64,000 bases of DNA, taken from contig JAACJM010000037.1 in the NCBI GenBank assembly GCA_013368315.1, positions 62,001 to 126,000 on the forward strand, in the 5' to 3' direction. Shown piece by piece: positions 24,208 through 36,069 of this stretch (position 1 is its first letter; every line of letters starts with the position of its first letter). The notes below the pieces were generated by a model. It searched no databases. It was not told where the DNA came from and worked only from the letters and a program-made list of their open reading frames with translations. The translations under genes and the position numbers were made by a program. The DNA is from Tetrapyrgos nigripes. Its lineage: Eukaryota > Basidiomycota > Agaricomycetes > Agaricales > Campanellaceae.

Positions 24208-25512
24208 GGTGTGATATGGTCTTGTCTTTGTCCTGTTTGGACATCTCGGTCCAATAGACCTACCCATGTGAAGTTCCAGGTCCATACGTTGACTCAGGGT
24301 GGAACGAAAAGGTGACTACATTCAAGAAAAATGGCTGTAGGTGGCCGTCAGGATGTTTAATCATGAGTGGCGAGAAGAACTGCCGACTGACAGGCCCGTT
24401 TGACCCATGTCAGACGACGAAGAAAGGTCCAGGAAGGCGGAGTGGCTGTGCACAGGCGGAAACAGACGAGCTTGTCGTCGCAGACGACGTCGACGGCGCA
24501 GAACACCAGCAATAGGATCAAGAATATAAGTGATGGCAGAGGAGAACCAAGGGAATAAGTGTACGAAGAATCAGGCCAGTAAACGAAAAATTGACTGGAT
24601 GCTGCAATTTTAGTTTGGATGACGTTGCTCTCGAAAGCATGGTGTAAAAACGTGCTGGAGAATGGCGAGGTAAGGGACACTCATAGTAGGTAGAATTGAG
24701 GACTCGGAGCCAGGTCATACGGGTAAAGATGTGGCATTTCAGTCTAGCTAGGGGGGTATATATGCAGTATGTACTGCCCCGAAATTGGTGGAGTCATAGG
24801 AGGTAGATGACAGCGACGCCGCTTGGAGGCATTCAGTAACCCTGCAGAACTGTAATGGTGTGATATGGTCTTGGCTTCGTCCTGTTTGCACATCTCGGTC
24901 TGGCAATGGACCTACCCATGTGAAGTTCCAGGTCCATACGTTGGCTCAGGGTGGAACGGAAAGGTGACTACATTCAAGAAAAATGGCTGTAGGTGGCCGT
25001 CAGGATGTTTAATCACGAGTGGCGAGAAGAACTGCCGACTGACAGGCCAGCCTGACCCATGTCAGACGACGAAGAAAGGTCCAGGAAGAGGCGGAGTGGC
25101 TGTGCACAGGCGGAAACAGACGAGCTTGTCGTCGCTGACGACGTCGACGGCGCAGAACACCAGCATTAGGATCAAGACTAAGGGGAATGGCAGAGGAGAA
25201 CCAGGGGAATGAGTGTACGAAGAATCAGCCCAGTAGACGGAGAATTGAGCTGGATGCTGCAATCTTAGTTTGGATGACGTTGCTCTTGAAAGGATGGTGT
25301 AAAAAACGTGCTGGAGAATGGCGAGGTAAGGGGCACTCATAGTAGGTAGAATTGAGGACTCGGAGCCAGGTCATACGGGTAAAGATGTGGCATTTCAGTC
25401 TAGCTAGGGGGGTATATATGCAGTATGTACTGCCCCAAAATTGGTGGAGTCATAGGAGGTAGATGACAGCGACGCCGCTTGGAGGCATTCGGTAACCCTG
25501 CAGAACTGCAAT
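24208..25512. repeat. Tandem duplication, two copies of a ~649-bp unit
   Basis: The unit GGTGTGATATGGTCTTG...CCCTGCAGAACTG(T/C)AAT occurs at 24208-24856 and again at 24857-25512, head to tail with only scattered mismatches and small indels. The start of copy 2 follows directly on the end of copy 1. Related open frames on minus (24680-24357, 25340-25062) share FCAVDVV.DDKLVCFRLCTATP, but differ in frame outside that segment. I do not regard them as proven genes. Confidence 0.85.
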
Positions 25513-26840
25513 ATAAGTCGAATGAACGTAGAGTAGAGGGTAAAACACGCACCTGAGGAAACAGTGCCGTGCAATCCAAAAGTAGTAACAGGTATCCAAT
25601 GACGCAGTCCTGTCCTTTCTACAGCCAACGTATCTTCCTATTTTGCTTCAACCTATAAGAATCATCCCGACGTATTATGAATGCGGCGTGAACGGGATTT
25701 GGGGTCTGGGATGAAGGAGAGTTGTTAGGGGAGGAGTGATATGACTTTGAGGGCAGGAAAGGGTTGGAAATAAACTAGCAGACGTATATATATCTGTAGA
25801 ACGGTGATAGAATGAGATTAAGCAAATAGAAGAAGGTAACGGAGAGCAAGGTGGTTGAGGTGAGTCTTGTGGTCAATGCGGGTGCAACGACGAGCACGTA
25901 CCTTCACCAATCACCACGTAGCACCCAGATTGGACCGGCTATGGATAGCAGGGTTCCAGGGGAGTCCTGTTGATGGGTGGTGGTGACGTGCAGTCCTTTC
26001 CCGTCACACACCGTGACACCGAACCTTGTCGCGTTCCTCCTCCGCCAAAACACGTTTGTTCTCTTATCCGTATCTTCTCCCCATTCCGAGTATTGGACAT
26101 GCGGTGGGGAGTATCATGGATGGACCCAACCGGATGACGGTGACCAAAGACGGTGTGGAAGTGGAGAGGGACGAGTGGAAGATTTGGGGGGAAGTTGCTT
26201 TGTGTCTTTGGTGGGCCCTTTGCAGAGGAGACGAGACGAAGATAACGCCCCCCACAGAACTACTAACACGAAGAGACCGTTTACGCTTGCTCCAACGACA
26301 ACCCCAACAAGGTCTTTTCACTCTTCCGGATCCCACAACCCCCTCTCCCCACTCTCAAAAACTCCAACGCGAAATACCCACCCTCGCCCTTCGAGAATCC
26401 TACACTACTCGATGCTACCTGGGTCGACGACCTCTACTGCGACGGCTGCGAGTGCGGATACGACGACAGCAGGTTGAATGGGTCTGTGTCGGCGTTGCCG
26501 CCTACTCCAAGTCCGATTGTGAGTGCATACAAGGGGAGGGGATGCTGTAACAGGTGGACGTGAGTGTTGTTCTTTTTCGTCTTTTTTGTTTTCTGTGGTG
26601 TTTTTCGTTACCCCACCCATCTTTTCTCGTCTTCACCTACTCCTGAAACCCGTCCTTTTGGTTTAATTCGCGCTGTCGTTTCTATTCTTTTTTCTCATGT
26701 CTGTCCCCATCTTCTCTGTCTTCCTCTCCACGTCTTTCATTGCGTTTAAGCAAAGTAACGGATTACTGACGTTCTCTTCATTCTTCCCCCTTCTCGTATT
26801 CCCATCCCCACTACCGACCTCGCCCCGTCCGAGTTATACA
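25513..26840. other. No confident gene; possible broken coding segment near 26340-26530
   Basis: A plus frame near 26370-26550 reads NPTLLDATWVDDLYCDGCE, then CGYDDSRLNGSVSALPPTPS, which looks like real protein with a Cys cluster. It lacks a clear start and flanking exons. It is followed by a pyrimidine-rich stretch (26560-26740). It could be an upstream part of the small gene at 26841. Confidence 0.3.
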
Positions 26841-27091
26841 ATGTCAGCTGTGACTACGTTGTCGATTCCAACCCCCACCACTCTCCCTTCCCATCTTTCT
26901 CTTCTCTCCTCTCCGCCAAACCAAATCATCATCCCCCCTCCATCCATACTCACAAACGTGTTTGGTTCTTGAAACTGGTTTCGGGTTTTTGTTTCTCGTC
27001 TCGGTCTCGATCTCGTACACAGGCCCTCGACGCCGTCTTCCAATCCAGCATTGGAGTTGGTGTCCCGTCTGAGGACGGGGAGGAATGGTAA
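26841..27091 (+). CDS. Small two-exon ORF, possibly the 3' end of a larger gene
   Basis: An ATG at 26841 opens MSAVTTLSIPTPTTLPSHLS and continues to LTN at 26957. A GT..AG intron (26958-27022, acceptor GTACACAG) joins in phase to ALDAVFQSSIGVG and ends in EDGEEW at a TAA (27089-27091). This gives 61 aa. The Pro/Ser-rich N-part has no signal peptide. No family is recognised. The clean splice supports it, but a low-complexity frame of this size could be chance, or the tail of a gene starting near 26.1 kb. Confidence 0.35.
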
Positions 27092-27630
27092 TGGGAGGGA
27101 GAAGGGGGGGTTGCTATGGTAGGCCTGGTAGCACATTACATTATTACAATCACGAATACGAACACTTTTGAATATCTTTTTTGTGTCACTGTGTTGGTTG
27201 GTCTCGATGTGGAGAAGGGAGTCCGCCTATCCCCGAATACTCGCGCGCACGTCGAACCAACCGACTGGGGAACGAGTCTAGTGACGAAGGTGTACTATTG
27301 GTCGGAAACGAAGTCAAAACGACCTATGTACAGATAAGTACTTGATAGAAATGAGAAAAACTGGACGAAAAGTACCCGAGCCTTATTCATAGCTCTATTC
27401 TTAAGACTAGGTGAGTTTCTCATACTAAATTCATTTTCGCAAAAGGTGCTCTGGCATGTGCTGCTCAAGCCTTGCGAGTTCCGTGTGTGTACCTCAAGTC
27501 GCCAGCATAAATAATCTTCAAGTTTGTATTGCGCGAGCGAGCATCATTCCGCGTATAAGAGAAAGTCACGTGTAGGCGACACTTTCCTTTGCGCGCTCTG
27601 CCTGTTCATCATCCGCGTGTTGAGATCAAA
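27092..27630. other. 5' flank of the NLR-like gene
   Basis: No gene seen. It should contain the NLR promoter; CACGTGTAGGCG lies about 60 bp upstream of the ATG (near 27569). No repeat was recognised. Confidence 0.4.
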
Positions 27631-30600
27631 ATGCCGTCTAAAAAGCAAAAGAAATCCCAAAAGAAAATGAAAAATCAAGCAAAGAAGCAAGGTAAGTAAT
27701 GGCCGCATTGACTGGTAGGCTCAGCGTCTAAAACTTCCTGGGATACAGACATCTCAGAGCAATCAGCTCAGGGCACTTCTCAGTCCAATGATTCCAAGAA
27801 GTATGAAGCCCTCAATATCTTCATTTTATCATACTGAATGCCAACAAAATAGGACAACATCTACTCAAGATAGGCACCACCAAGTGTATGGGTACTTTCT
27901 ATCTTTCTAAGCAGTATATATTTAAAACTGCTATAGGGGTGCACCAGACAATGCTAGAACAGAAATCAAGTCAGTGCTTTTTCAGATAATTCATCATTAC
28001 TTTGTTACTCTATACTCCTCTGACATGACCCTTAGCATGCTTGCTGGCCTTCAAAATGCCTCATTGAAGAACAATCAGTTCAACGTGGTTGGACATGATC
28101 AAATCACTAACAACTATTATGGTAATGTAAGCTACTGAGTTAATAATTGGTGACTCATTGTTCTGTTTGATTCTTAGGAAGAGAAAAGCAGGTTTGTGAA
28201 ACTTATAAATCCTCTATTACTTGATAACTCATTCTACCAAACAGGAAATGACAAACATGTAGTTGATATTTTCTTGACTTAATCAACAGACACTGATTAT
28301 TTTGAAGTCCTAACTTGCAGGATGTACTCCGATGTCCTGCACCTAGTCAGTACTTTACTGGCCGTAAAGACATCCTCCAGAAGCTTTCAGAGATTTTTGC
28401 AGTGGATGCCCCTCCCATGCTACGTGTAGTGACTCTTGTGGCAAAAGGAGGAACTGGGAAGACACAGGTGGTACTGAAATTTGTGTCTGAGCAAACCTCT
28501 AGGTCAAATTGTTTTATCCTTGGCTAGTGTTGAAATACTCACATATCAAAGCAGATTTTCAAACATTTGGTTTTTTGATGCAACCTCAAAAGCCACTCTT
28601 GAGACTGATTTCAAGAAGCTTGCCAAGGCTGCAGACATTGGGGATGGCATCAATGATGTCAAAGATCTCTTGGGGAGGAACTGCAAAGATTCACTTCTCA
28701 TCTTTGACAGTGCAGATGACCCAGATATTTACCTAAATGATTACATCCCCAGCTGCAGTCATGGCAATGTGATCATTACAAGCCGTCTGGCAGACACTAG
28801 ACATATGGCATCCCCTGGTCATCATATTGGTTTCAATGATCTTGAAAAAGAGGACGCCATTGAACTGCTTTTGCGGCATGCTCATGAAGACAAGTCAGCC
28901 ACTACTCATGAGCTGGGATCCAGCATTGTTGATACACTTGGGTGCCATGCTCTAGCTATATCTACAGCTGGTGCCTATATTCATTCAACTGCCTCCTGTA
29001 AGCTCAGCAACTACTTGGCCCGTTTCAAACAAAAACAAAGGGAGCTCATCAAGTACAGAATGAGGTCTCTTGACAGGTATCAATGGACTGTTTTCAGTGC
29101 TTTTCAACTCAGCTTTGAAAAGTTAAAGAGCCGGACTCAGCGTCTTTTGCAAATCTGTGCTTTTTTTCACCACAAGGCAATTCCCATCCAGCTATTCCAG
29201 CGTGCAGCTGCTTTTGATGGTGAGGATCTTGCCCCTGGGGAGCAACCACCTGCCATGGCAAAAATGGAAGAATTCCTGTCACTCTTTGAAGATGATGACT
29301 CATGGGAAGAGAGTGTGGATGACTTGTGTCAGTTTTCTTTGGCATCATATGATAATGATGCAAAGGTTCTTTCATTACACTCTGTCATTCACGCCTGTTC
29401 CCATGAGACTGTTGATCTGGTGGACAGTGAACAAGATGTGGCATTTTTGCTAATTGGACGAGCTACTCCACTTGGATTTGCAGAAACTGACTATCAGTTC
29501 AGGAAGTACTTGTGGGCCCATGCAAGCTACATGGCTGAAAAGAATATGCCCACTGTTGGTGTGCACATTAGCCTAGCGCAGATCTTGAGAGATGCAGGAA
29601 TGTGGGCTCAAGCTGAGGAGTTGGAGGAGAAGGTGGTTGGGATCAGGAAGGAAGTGCTTGGAGAGTGCCACCCAGACACATTGACTTCCATGAGCAACCT
29701 TGCCTCGGCTTATGAGAGCTGTGGAAAGTGGGAGGCAGCTGAGCAGCTGGGGGAGCAGGTGGCTGGGCTCAGGAAGGAAGTGCTTGGAGAGTGCCACCCA
29801 GACACATTGACTTCCATCAACAACCTTGCCTGGACTTACCAGAGCCGTGGAAAGTGGGAGGCAGCTGAGCAGCTGGGGGAGCAGGTGGCTGGGCTCAGGA
29901 AGGAAGTGCTTGGAGAGTGCCACCCAGACACATTGACTTCCATCAACAACCTTGCCTGGACTTACCAGAGCCGTGGAAAGTGGGAGGCAGCTGAGCAGCT
30001 GGGGGAGCAGGTGGTTGGGCTCAGGAAGGAAGTGCTTGGAGAGTGCCACCCAGACACATTGACTTCCATGAGCAACCTTGCCTCAACCTACTGGAGCTGT
30101 GGAAAGTGGGAGGCAGCTGAGCAGCTGGGGGAGCAGGTGGTTGGGCTCAGCAAGGAAGTGCTTGGAGAGTGCCACCCAGACACATTGGCTTCCATGAGCA
30201 ACCTTGCCTCAACCTACTGGAGCTGTGGAAAGTGGGAGGCAGCTGAGCAGCTGGGGGAGCAGGTGGTTGGGCTCAGCAAGGAAGTGCTTGGAGAGCGCCA
30301 CCCAGGCACATTGACTTCCATGAACAACCTTGCCTTGACTTACAAGAGCCTTGGAAAGTGGGAGGCAGCTAAGCAGCTGAGGGAGCAGGAGTTTGGGCTC
30401 AGCAAGGAAGTGCTTGGAGAGCGCCACCCAGACACATTGGCTTCCATGAACAACCTTGTCTGGACTTACAAGAGCTGGGGAAAGTGGGAGGCAGCTGAGC
30501 AGCTGGGAGAGCAGGTGGTTGGGCTCAGCAAGGAAGTGCTTGGAGAGCGCCACCCAGGCACATTGACTTCCATGAGCAACCTTGCCTCGATTTACCAGAC

Positions 30601-33556
30601 CTGTGGAAAGTGGGAGGCAGCTGAGCAGCTGGGGGAGCAGGTGGTTGGGCTCAGGAAGAGAGTGCTTGGAGAGCGCCACCCAAACACATTGATTTCCATC
30701 ATCAACCTTGCCTCGATTTACCAGACCTGTGGAAAGTGGGAGGCAGCTGAGCAGCTGGGGGAGCAGGTGGTTGGGCTCAGCAAGGAAGTGCTTGGAGAGC
30801 GCCACCCAGACACATTGACTTCCATGAGCAACCTTGCCTTGACTTACCAGAGCCGTGGAAAGTGGGAGGCAGCTGAGCAGCTGGGGGAGCAGATGGTTGG
30901 GCTCAGGAAGGAAGTGCTTGGAGAGCGCCACCCAGGCACATTGACTTCCATGAACAACCTTGCCTTGACTTATAAGAGCCATGGAAAGTGGGAGGCAGCT
31001 GAGCAGCTGGGGGAGCAGGTGGTTGGGCTCAGGAAGAGAGTGCTTGGAGAGCGCCACCCAAACACATTGATTTCCATCATCAACCTTGCCTCGATTTACC
31101 AGACCTGTGGAAAGTGGGAGGCAGCTGAGCAGCTGGGGGAGCAGGTGGTTGGGCTCAGCAAGGAAGTGCTTGGAGAGCGCCACCCAGACACATTGACTTC
31201 CATGAGCAACCTTGCCTCGACTTACCAGAGCCGTGGAAAGTGGGAGGCAGCTGAGCAGCTGGGGGAGCAGATGGTTGGGCTCAGGAAGGAAGTGCTTGGA
31301 GAGCGCCACCCAGACACATTGACTTCCATGAACAACCTTGCCCCGACTTACAAGAGCCTTGGAAAGTGGGAGGCAGCTGAGCAGCTGGGGGAGCAGGTGG
31401 TTGGGCTCAGGAAGGAAGTGCTTGGAGAGCGCCACCCAGGCACATTGACTTCCATGAACAACCTTGCCTTGACTTATGAGAGCCATGGAAAGTGGGAGGC
31501 AGCTGAGCAGCTGGGGGAGCAGGTGGTTGGGCTCAGCAAGGAAGTGCTTGGAGAGCGCCACCCAGACACATTGACTTTCATGAGTAACCTTGCCTCGACT
31601 TACGAGAGCCTTGGAAAGTGGGAGGCAGCTGAGCAGCTGGGGGAGCAGGTGGTTGGGCTCAGGAAGGAAGTGCTTGGAGAGCGCCACCCAGGCACATTGA
31701 CTTCCATGAGCAACCTTGCCTCGACTTACCAGAGCTGTGGAAAGTGGGAGGCAGCTGAGCAGCTGGGGGAGCAGGTGGTTGGGCTCAGGAAGGAAGTGCT
31801 TGGAGAGCGCCACCCAGGCACATTGACTTCCATGAACAACCTTGCCTTGACTTATGAGAGCCATGGAAAGTGGGAGGCAGCTGAGCAGCTGAGGGAGCAG
31901 GTGGTTGGGCTCAGCAAGGAAGTGCTTGGAGAGCGCCACCCAGACACATTGACTTTCATGAGTAACCTTGCCTCGACTTACGAGAGCCTTGGAAAGTGGG
32001 AGGCAGCTGAGCAGCTGGGGGAGCAGGTGGTTGGGCTCAGGAAGGAAGTGCTTGGAGAGCGCCACCCAGGCACATTGACTTCCATGAGCAACCTTGCCTC
32101 GACTTACCAGAGCTGTGGAAAGTGGGAGGCAGCTGAGCAGCTGGGGGAGCAGGTGGTTGGGCTCAGGAAGAGAGTGCTTGGAGAGCGCCACCCAAACACA
32201 TTGATTTCCATCATCAACCTTGCCTCGACTTACCAGAGCCATGGAAAGTGGGAGGCAGCTGAGCAGCTGAGGGAGCAGGTGGTTAGGCTCAGCAACGAAG
32301 TGCTTGGAGAGCACCACCCAGGCACATTGACTTCCATCAACAACCTTGCCTGGACTTACCAGAGCCGTGGAAAGTGGGAGGCAGCTGAGCAGCTGGGGGA
32401 GCAGGTGGTTGGGCTCAGCAAGGAAGTGCTTGGAGAGCGCCACCCAGACACATTGACTTTCATGAGTAACCTTGCCTCGACTTACGAGAGCCTTGGAAAG
32501 TGGGAGGCAGCTGAGCAGCTGGGGGAGCAGGTGGTTGGGCTCAGGAAGGAAGTGCTTGGAGAGCGCCACCCAGGCACATTGACTTCCATGAGCAACCTTG
32601 CCTCGACTTACCAGAGCTGTGGAAAGTGGGAGGCAGCTGAGCAGCTGGGGGAGCAGGTGGTTGGGCTCAGGAAGAGAGTGCTTGGAGAGCGCCACCCAAA
32701 CACATTGATTTCCATTATCAACCTTGCCTCGACTTACCAGAGCCATGGAAAGTGGGAGGCAGCTGAGCAGCTGAGGGAGCAGGTGGTTAGGCTCAGCAAG
32801 GAAGTGCTTGGAGAGCACCACCCAGGCACATTGACTTCCATGAGCAACCTTGCCTTGACTTACCGGAGCTGTGGAAAGTGGGAGGCAGCTGAGCAGCTGG
32901 GAGAGCAGGTGGTTGGGCTCAGGAAGAAAGTGCTTGGAGAGCGCCACCCAAACACATTGATTTCCATCAACAACCTTGCCTGGACTTACCAGAGCCGTGG
33001 AAAGTGGGAGGCAGCTGAGCAGCTGGGGGAGCAGGTGGTTGGGCTCAGGAAGGAAGTGCTTGGAGAGCGCCACCCAGACACATTGACTTCCATGAGCAAC
33101 CTTGCCTTGACTTACCAGAGCTGTGGAAAGTGGGAGGCTGCTGAGCAGCTGGGGGAGCATGTGGTTGGGCTCAGCAAGGAAGTGTGTGGAGAGCACCACC
33201 CAGACACATTGACTTCCATGAACAACCTTGCCTCGATTTACGAGAGCCATGGAAAGTGGGAGGCAGCTGAGCAGCTGGGGGAGCAGGTGGTTGGGCTCAT
33301 GAAGGAAGTGCTTGGAGAGCACCACCCAGACACATTGACTTCCATGAGCAACCTTGCCTTGACTTACCAGAGCCGTGGAAAGTGGGAGGTAGCTGAGGAG
33401 CTGGGGGAGCAGGTGGTTGGGCTCAGGAAGGAAGTGCTTGGAGAGCACCACCCTGACACATTGACTTCCATGAACAACCTTGCCTTGACTTATGAGAGCT
33501 GTGGAAAGTGGGAGGCTGCTGAGCAGTTGAGGGAGCACTGGGCTTTATTGGAATAA
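27631..33556 (+). CDS. NLR-like NB-ARC ATPase with 31-fold TPR array
   Basis: Fungal NLR-type proteins are intracellular receptors of non-self recognition; an ATP-switch NB-ARC domain is triggered through repeat-based sensing. Eight exons (27631-27691, 27749-27800, 27853-27891, 27937-27969, 28036-28121, 28178-28191, 28321-28502, 28555-33556) join to 5469 nt, 1822 aa. Residues 1-20 are very Lys-rich. Residues 74-91 are Asn/Gln/Tyr-rich (NNQFNVVGHDQITNNYYG). The NB-ARC starts near 106 (YFTGRKDIL) with P-loop AKGGTGKT at 136-143, Walker B LLIFDSADD at 203-211, GNVIITSR at 226-233 and LGCHALAIS (GLPL-like) near 284-292. A helical linker runs to 503. Residues 504-1805 are 31 TPRs of exactly 42 residues, then a 17-residue partial one. 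No known effector domain (HET, lipase, kinase) is visible. The gene is fully open. Small exons 1-6 are my best splice model; the ATPase and TPR parts are certain. Confidence 0.93.
29597..33553 (+). repeat. 126-bp coding minisatellite: 31 full TPR units plus a partial unit
   Basis: Each unit encodes 42 residues of the form GKWEAAEQLGEQVVGL.KEVL, GE.HP.TL.S..NLA.TY.S and one variable end residue. Most units are nearly identical at DNA level. Changes cluster at few sites: R/S at 17, E/R/K at 19, C/R/H at 24, D/G/N at 27, M/I and S/N/I at 32-33, S/W/L/P at 37, Q/E/K/W/R at 40, and C/R/L/H/W at 42. Multi-unit blocks recur (units 9-11 and 12-14; 19-22 and 23-26), showing recent block duplication by unequal exchange. 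Confidence 0.95.
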
Positions 33557-33984
33557 GAGGAATAGAGGGCAAGGTGAAAGTAGAGAAGACAAATGTGTTG
33601 GTGTAAGTATTGAGGATTTCTTGATACTTGAGTTTACCTCTTCTGGTATATCTGGAATTGCTAGACAAATAAGTACTTTGGAATTGATAGAGAGTACCTC
33701 ATCTAGTTAGTATCTGGAGTTGCTAGAGAAGTACTTTGGTGTCAGTACAGTGTACTATACTATTACAATTACTATTTATAGGGATCATTATGAAGCCTTT
33801 ATGAGTTAACTTAGGTCAACCTCAAAAAGTTTGGCCAAAATGGTGAGGATAATTGAAGTAAGTACTGTTATAGCATTGGATGATCTAATCTTTGTTGCTC
33901 AGTTCAGGATGCTTGAATGCAAATAAGAACAAACCAAATAGAATACACTGCAGGCCCTCAATAAAACAGCCTCATCAGAGAAAT
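33557..33984. other. 3' flank of the NLR-like gene
   Basis: AT-rich, with no ORF of note. A short imperfect direct repeat (TATCTGGAATTGCTAGA and TATCTGGAGTTGCTAGA) lies at about 33648-33729. Confidence 0.4.
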
Positions 33985-34440
33985 GTCTGAAAACTTTTAG
34001 GCCAGATAATCTGACAGCAGAGTAATAGTCAATTGTACTACCTTATAAGGGAGGCAAATTTATATCCATTGCCTTATCACTCCTGATAAGCTGCTTAAAA
34101 TTCCTCTGTAGCTACATACAATTATTTTCAGTGGGTAACAAGGAAGTATAATGACTAGGAGTAAGGCAAAAGAATAATAAAACAATAATTATGAAGCAAT
34201 GGTAATGGTCCAATTAAAAATAGGGGCTCATTGTAGTTGCCTTGAGCAAACTCAACCATATAGGCACATAAAAGTCCCTCATTGAAACTATTTAATTTTA
34301 TAATAGGACCTGCCTGAGAGGATAATTGGATAAAATGGTTTTGAGTCAGTTATAAGGTCTGCATTTACTATATTAGCCCAAAAGGCCCAAAATAATCTTG
34401 ATGCTTGCCCAGAATCAACTTGTATACAGTTTACATTAAC
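33985..34440 (+). repeat. Dispersed AT-rich repeat R2, plus-oriented copy
   Basis: The whole 455-bp stretch matches the reverse complement of 47150-47610 (for example GATAAGCTGCTTAAAATT, GGTAACAAGGAAGTATAATGA and AAAATAATCTTGATGCTTG). A more diverged copy of its first half lies at 35890-36075. No ORF. Class unknown. Confidence 0.8.
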
Positions 34441-35509
34441 TTAGGTAAGGCCTGAGTACAGCTGGGAGGAGTAGCTAGGTGTGAAGGTTAATGTCTATGG
34501 CTGGATCATGATGCATGATCATGCAGTGATACAGCTTGAGTGGTGACAGTGGGTGTGTGGCAAAGATGAAGGTGAAATGGTGGTGATGAAGAGGGTACAG
34601 GCAAGTGAGTATGGGTAGTGAGTGTGATGTGTGTGTAGATTCAGCAGCTCATCAATGTTGCCTGCAGTGGTTGTCTTGGACCAACTTCTTGGTCAAATAG
34701 AATGCCAAACATGCAGGTGAATGATGAGGTGAAGAGCTGGAGGAATAATGATTGGCAGTGTCATGAGAATCCAGAGTCTTGTATGCTTGGTCAATACAGT
34801 AGATCTTTGCTTTATCCTTGTCTTGCTGTTTCATATTCACTTTCCCTGGACAATGACACTGTACTTGTAACCATTCTTGACGACCATGTCATCATTTCAG
34901 TGGCTACTTCCCTGACTTCTGCAAATCTCTGCCAAAGTTCTCGACCAAATGATGCCTATGTTGCTCAGACATAGATTTTGAGTGGGAATTCCAGCTTTGT
35001 TTGGCTTTGGACTTGCCAGTTGAGATGTATCCTCAATTTGCATTGCTTCATCAACATGTAGAGCTCTAACAAAGGACATAGGAACACCTTCAATGCTCAG
35101 ACATGCTCTTATGGGCAACTTACAGGCCTGATAAGTGAACTCTTGCCTAGTGCATACTCTCTCTTAATGCATACTTTTAAGCCTCGACCAAGGGGTATGC
35201 ATTAAGAGGGAGTTTGCTGTAATCAGAATTCTGACATGAAAGAGACATGTACATAACCCAATGGATAAACTGAAAAGACCATATGCCCAACAACCCAGAA
35301 CAAGGCTGCTTAGATCAATAACAAACCCCCAAATATAACACCACCTACAACAGCACCCATCATCCCACCAGTCAGTCTGCAAGCAGTGTTATTGTTATTG
35401 CTACTGGACTCTGAGGATCCAGAGCTACCAGTTTGAGAAACCAAAAGTAAAATAGAGACCATGCTACCAGTCTCAGCCAGTGTAGTAGTGTTGTCCAGGT
35501 TTACCTGTA
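34441..35509. other. No recognised gene; one strong hairpin
   Basis: Frames of 60-90 codons lack domains. At 35158-35174 and 35195-35211 TCTCTCTTAATGCATAC pairs with GTATGCATTAAGAGGGA (one mismatch) around a 20-bp loop. This may be a small palindromic element or a structured transcript end. Confidence 0.4.
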
Positions 35510-35729
35510 CAGTGGCTCAAAAAATTGTCCACATGTTTGGCACTTTTGCAAAGATCCTTGATTATCTAGCTATTGAGCAAAGATATTTAACAAAAGCTAG
35601 TTATGTTCAGAATTTCCTTGATTAGAGCTACACTAATCCATTTTTTTTGTCTTATTTGGTTGAACACCTATGAAGATATGCCTAATTTAAAATGGTAAGT
35701 CATTTGGACAATTTTTTGAGTTGCCACTT
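35510..35729. mobile_element. Mariner-type MITE
   Basis: The left end CAGTGGCTCAAAAAATTGTC and reversed right end AAGTGGCAACTCAAAAAATT form inverted repeats, both running on into TTGTCCA. The left flank is TA. About 220 bp, no ORF. CAGTGGC...AAAATTGTCC ends are typical of Tc1/mariner elements; the right-hand TSD is not clear. Confidence 0.65.
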
Positions 35730-36069
35730 CAAAATCACTATTGCAACAATATGATGTCTCATAGCTGACATCATCAATGGAGCTGTACAGTGATGCAATG
35801 CCTACATCATAATGATGTCATAGCTGCCAGCTGAACCTTATATAAGGACATCCAGATGTTCTATGACGCCAGAAAAAAAGCCAAAAACTTTTGTCGCAAA
35901 TAGCTAACAAAAGAGTAATACTTGATTGTAATCCCTTATAAGGGTACAAAAATGATATCCATTGCTTTGTAACTCCTTATAAGCTGCATAAAATTACCCT
36001 GTAGCTTAATTATCCTCACAATTGTTTTGAGTAGGTAACAAGGCAGTATAATCATCAGAAAATAATTTT
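35730..36069. other. Diverged copy of repeat R2; no gene
   Basis: About 35890-36069 resembles the first half of repeat R2 (CTTATAAGGG, ATCCATTGCTTTGTAACTCC, GGTAACAAGGCAGTATAAT). A TGATG..CATCA-rich segment lies at 35745-35820. No coding sequence. Confidence 0.5.

Noticed and set aside
28245..28258. A possible extra 14-nt exon between exons 6 and 7 of the NLR-like gene
   Set aside because: Although bounded by AG and GT, including it breaks the frame into the NB-ARC exon. Skipping it keeps the phase.
28481..28554. Alternative N-terminus for the TPR protein starting in the 28.48-kb region
   Set aside because: This reading translates an intron (28503-28554). The spliced model joins the P-loop exon to FSNIWFFDAT in phase.
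30209..33538. An 1109-codon open frame antisense to the NLR-like gene
   Set aside because: It follows from the 126-bp repeat: one reverse frame of the unit has no stop, so the array keeps it open. It is Leu/Pro/Ser-rich, has no domain, and mirrors the TPR coding units exactly.
29597..33553. CRISPR-like or satellite array
   Set aside because: Units are 126 bp with no spacers and encode canonical TPRs in one long frame.
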